From Actinopolymorpha rutila (GTDB taxonomy: Bacteria; Actinomycetota; Actinomycetes; Propionibacteriales; Actinopolymorphaceae): DNA of 64,000 nt. Made by a program: the position numbers and the translations under genes. Below, piece after piece: positions 58,369-64,000 of this stretch. The DNA lies in the NCBI RefSeq assembly GCF_013407855.1, contig NZ_JACBZH010000001.1:1302001-1366000 (forward strand), written 5' to 3'. Below the pieces are notes generated by a model. The model was not told the DNA's origin, searched no databases, and was given only the letters and a program-made list of their open reading frames with translations. Within the stretch, counting starts at the first letter, position 1; each line of letters begins with the position of its first letter.

Positions 58369-59111
58369 TCATCGCGAGAGCATGGCAGGTCCCTCCGCAA
58401 GCCGGAAGTGGAAGCGGGCACCCGGCACCAGCCGCACACAGTTTGGTCCCGCGCAGCGGGACGTGATGAGGGTCGCCAGTGTTCTGGCGGCCCTCTTGCC
58501 GCGCCCAGCCGCGCCGGCCGACCGGGCGCCGAACGCGCGGAGGGAGAGCCGGCGCCGTTCGGGCGGGCGCGCGGCGGCCTGTGGCCGCCCTTGAAGACGT
58601 AGGGAAACTCTTCACCGATCACGGACACGCACTGCGGTCCTCCGTCGGGTGATGCACGACACTCGACCGCCAGGTGATGTGCGACGCCGAGCGCGCGGAT
58701 CGCGGCAGTTGCGGATGTTCGTAGGCATGTCTGTGCGGTCGCAGTCACGGGCTGGTGGAGGGTCGTCCGCCCGCCCAAGCACTCGACCTCAAATCGATAC
58801 GCTGGCAGTGGACTGGCAAGGCACACTGCTTCCTGCCACCTAGGCTGGCTCGGACGGCGCGTCGGGGACTTGAGACTCTGATCTCGCAGGACCACCCACA
58901 TATCAAGCAGTCCCATGCGCTCTCGCGCGCCGGCGGCGGCGGGAAGACGCGCCATCTGCAACCGATTGGCCCGACTTGATGTGCGGGTGAAGAGCTCGCG
59001 GGTGGCCACGGCCAACCGTGAACCCCATGTCTGGCACGAGGTTCACGGTTCGGGTCGTCATCTGATGGGCTGGTCTAGCGTCCGGCCATGGCGATGCGCG
59101 GGCAATGGGCG
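58369..59111. other. Gene-poor stretch of the presumed element with two hairpins
   Basis: About 740 bp. Hairpins occur at 58446-58462 (GTCCCGC/GCGGGAC) and 58468-58495 (GAGGGTCGCCAG/CTGGCGGCCCTC with one wobble, TGTT loop). A minus-strand frame containing PQCVSVIGEEFPYVFKG around 58590-58640 hints at a decayed gene, but no complete frame or start is convincing. The 17-mer ACGGACACGCACTGCGG at 58621 recurs at 60640. Confidence 0.45.
58446..58495. terminator. Two adjacent hairpins, possible terminator
   Basis: A 7-bp stem with GCA loop at 58446-58462 is followed by a 12-bp stem with TGTT loop at 58468-58495. Only TCTT follows on the plus strand, so termination is possible but not assured. Confidence 0.4.
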
Positions 59112-59741
59112 CTACCTGGTGACTGTCTTGGCGCCGGCGGGACAGTTCAGCGCAGACCCCTGCTCTTCAAGCCCGAACGCCGCACCAGGCTCCTGTTGGG
59201 ACCCCATCCGCAGGGTGCCGATCCCGATCACTAGTTGCGTTCCGGCGGGCATGGCCTTGGGGTCGATGATGATCACGAGGTCGCCGTTTCCAGGCAGCTT
59301 CCGGACCACCCGGGGCAGCTGCCGGTCGTAGGAGGAGGTGCACACCGGCCCGGATGTCAGCACGACGGGGACGCCGGCCTCAGCCAGGGTCGCGCTCAAC
59401 CCGGCCGGATCCTTCAGCTCGCGGATCGTCACGTTCACCATTCCGGTCGGCGACGTATTGACCGACCATGCGGCCAGGTTGACGTGGATCCCCGCGGCCT
59501 CAGGTGAACCGCCAGAGGACAGCGGCGAATCAGCGGGAGCGTGTCCGCCGGACAAGGACATTGCCAGGACAGTTGCGATCGCCAGGACACCCGCCACCCC
59601 CGGCAGGCTTCGGCGCAGCCGGCGGCCGCGAGCCCGTGCCATGATCGCTTCGGGCCGCTGTTCCATGTGCACGTGAGTGAGGGCATCTTTGGTGTCGGTG
59701 AGCGAGCTTCGCATCGCCGCCAGCACGTAGTCGTCGTTCAT
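59112..59741 (-). CDS. Membrane partner of ECF sigma factor (module 2)
   Basis: 209 residues; ATG 59741 overlaps the sigma-factor stop (ATGA). Cytoplasmic start of about 55 residues, span VAGVLAIATVLAMSLSGG, then an outside domain with GMVNVTIRELKDPAGLSATLAEAGVPVVLTSGPVCTSSYDRQLP and a second cysteine near the end (LNCPAGAKT). The V-x-V-x-(V/I)-x-x-L-x-D-x-AGL-x-x-x-LA-x-x-GV pattern and cysteines match the module 1 protein, so the pair are paralogues. No zinc anti-sigma motif is present. Confidence 0.78.
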   Translation of the reverse strand: MNDDYVLAAMRSSLTDTKDALTHVHMEQRPEAIMARARGRRLRRSLPGVAGVLAIATVLAMSLSGGHAPADSPLSSGGSPEAAGIHVNLAAWSVNTSPTGMVNVTIRELKDPAGLSATLAEAGVPVVLTSGPVCTSSYDRQLPRVVRKLPGNGDLVIIIDPKAMPAGTQLVIGIGTLRMGSQQEPGAAFGLEEQGSALNCPAGAKTVTR

Positions 59742-60271
59742 CGGGTGACCTCCTGGCCGGTAAATGATTGTGTTTGCGCGCGGAGCGTGGCGAGCGCTCG
59801 GTGCAGGTGCGCGCCGACAGTCCCCGGGGAGATGCCGAGCAGCTTCGCTGTTGCATCGGCGTCCAGGTCGAAGAAGACCCTGAGCGTGATCACTTCGCGC
59901 TGCCTGAGCGGAAGCGCCCGCAGCGCCGACACCAGGGCATCGTCGAGGTCCAGGTCCGCCGAACGTTCTGGCCGACTGCCCTCGAGGCGCATCCACGCTG
60001 TTGGGTCATCGACCGTGACCTCGCGCCGACGTCGCCTCCACAAGGACACGTTGGCGTTCAGCGCTGTGCGCACCACCCACGCGCGTGGCACAGGATGCTC
60101 GCGCACCTTGCGCCAGGACATCCAGGCCCGAGTGAACGCCTCGGCCACCAGATCCTCAGCGAGCTGCCTGTCGCCGACATTGACCAGCACGATCCGCAGG
60201 CAGTCATCCCTGCAGGCGGTGTAGAACTCGGTGAATTCCTGTCGTCTCCGCTCCACGCCCCAAGTACGCAT
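59738..60271 (-). CDS. ECF-type RNA polymerase sigma factor (module 2)
   Basis: 177 residues. Region 2: FTEFYTACRDDCLRIVLVNVGDRQLAEDLVAEAFTRAWMSWRKV. Region 4: LPLRQREVITLRVFFDLDADATAKLLGISPGTVGAHLHRALATLR. It forms an ATGA-coupled pair with the membrane partner at 59112, the same layout as at 49687-50861. It may recognise its own promoter upstream of 60271. Confidence 0.9.
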   Translation of the reverse strand: MRTWGVERRRQEFTEFYTACRDDCLRIVLVNVGDRQLAEDLVAEAFTRAWMSWRKVREHPVPRAWVVRTALNANVSLWRRRRREVTVDDPTAWMRLEGSRPERSADLDLDDALVSALRALPLRQREVITLRVFFDLDADATAKLLGISPGTVGAHLHRALATLRAQTQSFTGQEVTR

Positions 60272-60802
60272 TGACCCCTGAATTCCTTTACCAGGCCCGC
60301 CACAACATCACGGAAGCACACCCGCCACGCTGCGCCCCGCGACCGATGCTCCCACCGGGGCCAGAATGGTCCGTCTTTGCTCAGGGCTTCATGGTGCACC
60401 ATCGGGACGATCACTCAGGCGAGATCGGCACGCCTCGGTCAAACGCGCACCACCTACCGATGACTCATTGTCGACACGGAGAGATCTGAGCTGACTTTCA
60501 CTGCGCCTGAGACAGCATCGTGACGCCGTCCGCACATCGGCAGATCCGTGCGTTGGCGGTTCGTCAGACCGCCTACAGACTTCTAGGCCGTCGCACGTCA
60601 GCTGACGGAAATGTGTCGCGGATCAACTGTCGGAGCACAACGGACACGCACTGCGGACAGAGCTGATAGAGAACGATGCCGTCATGACCTTTCATTGCCG
60701 AAAGAGGCTCTAAACGAGGTCAAGGCGCCGCTGACGCGGCGCAACCGCCCGGCCGCCCTGCGGGCGGCGCTAGGGCGCCGTCGTCGGGCTCACCGGACGG
60801 AC
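60272..60802. other. Intergenic region upstream of sigma module 2
   Basis: 530 bp. A minus-strand frame at 60573-60695 would give 40 residues, starting MKGHDGIVLYQLCPQCVSV. It shares a 17-mer with 58621-58637, but lacks a clear ribosome site. Nothing else supportable is seen; promoter elements of the sigma gene must lie here. Confidence 0.35.
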
Positions 60803-61327
60803 TCACTCGGCACGCCGCTCGCCATGTTGCGCCACGTAGAGCACCTGACCCGTGGTCGCGTCGACGATGACGGTATCGGTGAACAGCATTCGGCGGCGGA
60901 TCTCCTGCACGCTCTCCGGCGACACTCGCGGGCCACGGATCACGCCTGGCACGTCCCGCCAGGTGAGCACCCAAACGAGTCGATCCGTAAGCCCGTAGCC
61001 TCCGCTGGTCGTGGGGTGGTCCTCGTCAACGAGGACACCGCCGTTCGCGATCATCAGCTCGGCCTCGGGCTGATCAGGCCGGTTCCACAGATGCTCCGCA
61101 CGCGTCGCCGCCTGCTCCGCGGAGATCTCCGACAGCGTTCCGGCCGGCGCGGGCACGACCACAAAGCGCTCGCTGTCGTACCGGCGGCCTCCAGGCGGCA
61201 ACAACGAAGGATCCCCCGATCCGGCCGAGGCGGCAGAACCCCCGACGCCGGAAACCGCGACGGCTGAGGCCAACGCTGCTAGGAGCATGGTGCGGCGTGT
61301 CGCTACCCAACGCCGTGTAGAGGACAT
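60803..61327 (-). CDS. Secreted protein of unknown function
   Basis: 174 residues from ATG 61327. A signal peptide (RRTMLLAALASAVAVSGVGGSAASAG) precedes RRYDSERFVVVPAPAGTLSEISAEQAATRAEHLW and LVWVLTWRDVPGVIRGPRVSPESV, ending FTDTVIVDATTGQVLYVAQHGE. The end resembles the beta-strand pattern of PepSY-like or peptidase-inhibitor domains (V-D-A-x-T-G-x-V-L). No partner gene is obvious. Confidence 0.7.
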   Translation of the reverse strand: MSSTRRWVATRRTMLLAALASAVAVSGVGGSAASAGSGDPSLLPPGGRRYDSERFVVVPAPAGTLSEISAEQAATRAEHLWNRPDQPEAELMIANGGVLVDEDHPTTSGGYGLTDRLVWVLTWRDVPGVIRGPRVSPESVQEIRRRMLFTDTVIVDATTGQVLYVAQHGERRAE

Positions 61328-61699
61328 GCCGTCAGTGTGCGCCAAGATCTGCCCCACCTCATCGGCCCAACGGCCCCTGAGGTCCCCCTCCGCGCGGGGT
61401 GAGGACCGGCTCGTCCTGAGCGACCCACGAACGTGCACGCCCCGCCCTCCTCGCAGGCCAGTCTCCGGTCTCCACTCCGGCCGTCAATGGCGCCTTCGGC
61501 GTCACTTCGTGATCGGCTCCGCCGACCATTGACCGCCTCCGCTGCGACCTTCAATCTGGCTGGTTGCGAGAACGACGGGGAACTGTGATCAGCGAGACCT
61601 TGCGGCCCGCGCCGACGTTGAGGCACGCTGTCGCTCACCCCGGTGGCACACGACGTGGGTTCGGCCCGCCGTGTGGCGAGGGTGGAGGAGGTCAGGCGC
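61328..61699. other. Divergent intergenic region
   Basis: 372 bp between a secreted protein gene (minus) and a lipoprotein gene (plus). No credible frame or hairpin; GGAGGAGGTCAG at its right end is the ribosome site of the lipoprotein. Confidence 0.4.
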
Positions 61700-62173
61700 G
61701 TGGCCCGCTCAAAGATCTCTCAGGCAGGTGCCGGAGCAGTCGCCGGAATGGCCGCGGTCGTCGTGCTGCTGGCGAGTGGCTGCGGGGCGGCGGCCATCGG
61801 GGCCGCGAAGACCCGGACCGCGCAATGGGATGACATCACCGACTACACCTACACCCTCAGGTACTTCGACGGCAGGTGCGGCGACCGGCCCAAGAGCGCC
61901 TGGTCGATCACCGTTAAGGACAGCAAGACCACCGGGGTCAAGCCACTCAACACAGCCGCCCGAAACTCCGGATGGGACGAAGCGCCGCCCACACTCAAGA
62001 AGGCCTACAACAACGCACTCGGGGTCAAGAAGGACGGGGCCTACGACACGGTGCGCATCGGCTACGACGATGGCACCTACGACCGACGGCCAGCAAGCGT
62101 CTACTACCTCGACCGGGGCCGCTGGGAAGGCTGTGAGACGTACACGGACTTCCAGCCAGCAACGCCGGAATGA
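61700..62173 (+). CDS. DUF6174-like lipoprotein
   Basis: 157 residues from GTG 61700, with GGAGGAGGTCAG just upstream (an earlier GTG at 61643 lacks this). Signal GAGAVAGMAAVVVLLASGC ends in a lipobox cysteine. The mature part (WDDITDYTYTLRYFDGRCGDRPKSAWSITVKDSKTTGVKPL, YDTVRIGYDDGTYDRRPASVYYLDRGRWEGCETYTDFQP) resembles DUF6174, with two cysteines. Function unknown; anchored outside the membrane. Confidence 0.75.
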   Translation: MARSKISQAGAGAVAGMAAVVVLLASGCGAAAIGAAKTRTAQWDDITDYTYTLRYFDGRCGDRPKSAWSITVKDSKTTGVKPLNTAARNSGWDEAPPTLKKAYNNALGVKKDGAYDTVRIGYDDGTYDRRPASVYYLDRGRWEGCETYTDFQPATPE

Positions 62174-62499
62174 TCCACGACGTCCGCTGGACTTGAGGCT
62201 GAGACACCCGGCAACAGACTCGGCCGCGAAGGCCCACATCGACAGGATCAGCCGAGCCATCACGTGCCGCCGACGAGGCTAAGGAGGAGATGGCCAGGTC
62301 ACCCATGCCGTCGATCCCGCCACCCGACCGCGTAGGCGCTCCGACCTCCATGCTTCCCAAGCTGTCAGCTGCCGTGCCACATACGTGCCACACGCCGCGG
62401 CCACGCCTCGGTGATCATCGGTCGCCAGCGGTCAGTTCGAGGTTCCCACCGCTACGCCTGAGCCCGGTGCCCGTGAGCGCTGATCTTCCAAGCTGGCTA
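62174..62499. other. Intergenic region between convergent genes
   Basis: 326 bp; no frame, tRNA or clear terminator is supportable here. Confidence 0.4.
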
Positions 62500-62874
62500 T
62501 TACTGGCGCGCCGTCGGCCCGGGGCGCTCCGCGAGTGCCAGCCGATCGACGACCGAAGCGGGTTCAAGGTCGTAGCCAGTCGCACGAGCACCAGTCCAGT
62601 TGAGACCGACAAGCAAGCTGTCTCGTCGAAGGCCGGGCAACCAGCGGTCCCGCCAGGTCTTGAGCGGGATACTCTCCGGCTCGAAGCCGGCGTACGAGGG
62701 AACAGTCGAGATAAGGCGCTTCACCCGGGCCTCGGTCGACCAGAAGGGCATCGCCCTCCTGCCGTCTTCGTTCTGCGGCGCAGGGATGCCGTCACGATCA
62801 CGCAGGGTCCAGACCACCTGGCTGTGCACCGCTTCCTCGAAGAAGGCAGACGCCTGTGACGCACTCTGGCTCAT
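62500..62874 (-). CDS. DUF2750 family protein
   Basis: 124 residues from ATG 62874. SQSASQASAFFEEAVHSQVVWTLRDRDGIPAPQNEDGRRAMPFWSTEARVKRLISTVP, then LPGLRRDSLLVGLNWTGARATGYDLEP, fits the small DUF2750 fold. The role is unknown; such genes are frequent in accessory regions. Confidence 0.82.
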   Translation of the reverse strand: MSQSASQASAFFEEAVHSQVVWTLRDRDGIPAPQNEDGRRAMPFWSTEARVKRLISTVPSYAGFEPESIPLKTWRDRWLPGLRRDSLLVGLNWTGARATGYDLEPASVVDRLALAERPGPTARQ

Positions 62875-63219
62875 GGCCCCCGTCCCTGCGAAGTCCTTCA
62901 CTCGCCCTGCTGACGGTACCGCCTCGGCGATTCGTAAGCGGGTGCCCTCTGCAAGGCAGGGGTGGGAGAGCCGCACTCGTGCCCCTCACGTGCCCCCGAA
63001 CTGCCCTTACTGGACGTTAACGATCAACGCCCTCCGCATCAAACCACGCTCCACGCCAGCTAGCTGCCGCGACGCCACGCGCGCCGGAACCCACTCGTAA
63101 TGCGTCGCTCGTTGCTAACGCGATTGCCAACAGGAGGGTTGGACGATCTCGGACTGTCCCGGCCGACTTCGGCTGCCTACGGATAGGAGGGCCACGCGAG
63201 CCTTGCCAACTGTGGGAAT
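62875..63219. other. Intergenic region left of the replication/integration remnant
   Basis: 345 bp with no supportable frame. Confidence 0.35.
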
Positions 63220-63279
63220 GTCGCTCGTCGACGAGCTGGCGGGTTAAGGCTGCGATCCAGTTGGCGTCGGGTGCGGTGA
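63220..63279 (-). pseudogene. CutA-like N-terminal remnant (copy 2)
   Basis: Minus strand reads EVIVTAPDANWIAALTRQLVDER and then runs out of homology at about 63225. CutA1 divalent-cation tolerance proteins start this way. It matches 53821-53880 at 55 of 60 bases. A further minus-strand frame upstream (to about 63390) ends GLGKSEEEARGIIDQLGADE and may be the original preceding gene. Confidence 0.55.
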
Positions 63280-63436
63280 CGATGACCTCGCTGACGTCAT
63301 GCAGGCTTGCGCTCGTCGGCGCCGAGCTGGTCGATGATCCCGCGGGCCTCCTCTTCGGACTTTCCGAGTCCGACCCAGCCGGTCATGATCTGCCCGTGGT
63401 CGCTTAGCCCGACCCAGCGGCGCCACTGTGACCGCG

Positions 63437-64000
63437 ATGGCCCGCGGCGCATCTTCCGATTACCGGCGCTGGCTCTCGCACGTGCATTCGGCAGCGGGTT
63501 GTTCCCAGCCGGTGCGGTTGGCGGGCATGGTCCGCACCACCAACGTCAACACCAGAACGGGTGAGGTCACCGAGACGAAGACCGTGACCGAGGACATGCC
63601 CGACGGGGTGATCTACAAGGCATGCGGCAATCGCCGGGCGTCGGTGTGCCCTTCCTGTGCAGAGATCTACCGCGCCGATGCCTACCAGCTGGTGCTCGCC
63701 GGTATGCGCGGCGGCAAGGGCGTCCCTGAGACCGTGTCGGGTGGGCCGCTGCGGGTCGGCAACTTCCGGCAGCGGATGTGGACTCCTGCGGTGAAGGCGG
63801 CCGGCCTGCAGGGTTTCACCATCCACGGTCTCCGGCACACGGCCGCCTCGCTCTACATCTCCGCGTGTACGCCGCCGAAGGTGGTCCAGCGGGTGCTCGG
63901 CCACGCGTCGGTGGTCATGACGATGGACCTGTACGGCCACCTGTATCCCGACGAGATGGACACCTGGGCCGCACGGCTCAATGAGGTCGCGGGCCAGTCC
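63437..64000 (+). CDS. In-frame fusion of RepSA-type initiator N-terminus and tyrosine-integrase C-terminus (runs off window)
   Basis: Frame open from ATG 63437 (GTG 63428 also in frame) to base 64000. The first ~100 residues match actinomycete plasmid/AICE replication initiators: YRRWLSHVHSAAGCSQPVRLAG, then YKACGNRRASVCPSC with the zinc-type cysteines and AYQLVLAGMRGGKGVPETV. At about 63735 the sequence switches to integrase: GGPLRVGNFRQRMWTPAVKAAG, FTIHGLRHTAASLYIS, VVQRVLGHASVVMTMDLYGHL, with the box II RHTAAS and the tyrosine in MDLYGHL. The junction is in frame, so a single hybrid polypeptide is encoded. Neither catalytic unit is complete, so it is probably a deletion product of an integrative element. 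Confidence 0.85.
   Translation, partial: MARGASSDYRRWLSHVHSAAGCSQPVRLAGMVRTTNVNTRTGEVTETKTVTEDMPDGVIYKACGNRRASVCPSCAEIYRADAYQLVLAGMRGGKGVPETVSGGPLRVGNFRQRMWTPAVKAAGLQGFTIHGLRHTAASLYISACTPPKVVQRVLGHASVVMTMDLYGHLYPDEMDTWAARLNEVAGQS

Noticed and set aside
55766-58594. 942-codon plus-strand open frame
   Set aside because: It crosses the phosphotransferase gene antisense, the tRNA fragment and several minus-strand genes; composition is that of a GC-rich shadow frame with no recognisable domain.

Overview
The window is high-GC (roughly 70%) actinobacterial chromosome. A WhiB regulator, a mycothiol-type TIGR03086 protein, an MSMEG_6728-type protein, a maltokinase-cap protein, bacterial Ku and remnants of an actinomycete integrative element all point to Actinomycetota. 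The catabolic content fits a soil or plant-associated Propionibacteriales-like genome (Kribbella/Actinopolymorpha type), but that placement is an inference. Several genes have a TAnnnT -10 hexamer only 5-7 nt before the start codon, so leaderless transcripts are likely.

1-8.5 kb: the 3' end of a D-tartrate dehydratase-like enolase-superfamily gene, a DinB protein, then two glycosyltransferases, an alpha/alpha-toroid protein and a GH130 mannoside phosphorylase/hydrolase. The last three are coupled by GTGA overlaps and look like an oligomannoside-building and remodelling cassette. A WhiB gene and a TetR gene follow, divergent around two palindromic operators. 8.0-12.1 kb: a minus-strand operon with MauE- and MauD-like redox proteins, two small membrane proteins, an unknown protein and a Tat-exported cysteine-rich protein. 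12.3-21.4 kb: phytanoyl-CoA dioxygenase, peptide/sugar-type binding protein, multicopper oxidase, a DUF2267 protein, an orphan TPP riboswitch, a DUF4118 protein, a Gfo/Idh/MocA oxidoreductase and Ku.

21.5-27.3 kb: a sulfonate/organosulfur operon (binding protein, permease, ATPase, FMN-dependent monooxygenase, flavin reductase). It is preceded by a very short leader peptide of the actinobacterial cysteine-attenuator type and diverges from an SsuE-like FMN reductase. 27.5-49.4 kb: a core-genome mixture. It holds GH51 arabinofuranosidase, a DMFase-like lipoprotein, a large Tat-exported double beta-helix protein, small SHOCT/LapA membrane proteins, hemerythrin, a P-type metal ATPase divergent from its ArsR sensor across a near-perfect operator, an acyltransferase, a fructosamine kinase family protein, a PHP phosphoesterase, an Imm5-like protein, a cyclase-like protein, a TauE/SafE transporter and a DUF3800 protein.

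49.4-64 kb is accessory DNA. Two ECF sigma/membrane-partner modules occur (49.7-50.9 and 59.1-60.3 kb), each in the vicinity of one member of a pair of 177-residue membrane-anchored paralogues ending in KVTWLH. There is a GNAT fragment, two tyrosine-integrase remnants (about 54.0 and 63.8 kb, the second fused in frame to a RepSA-type replication-initiator N-terminus) and a 44-bp tRNA-Arg 3' end at 56.2 kb that looks like an attachment-site duplicate. I read 56.2 kb to beyond 64 kb as a decayed integrative element; an intact tRNA-Arg(CCU) just right of the window is the prediction that would test it.
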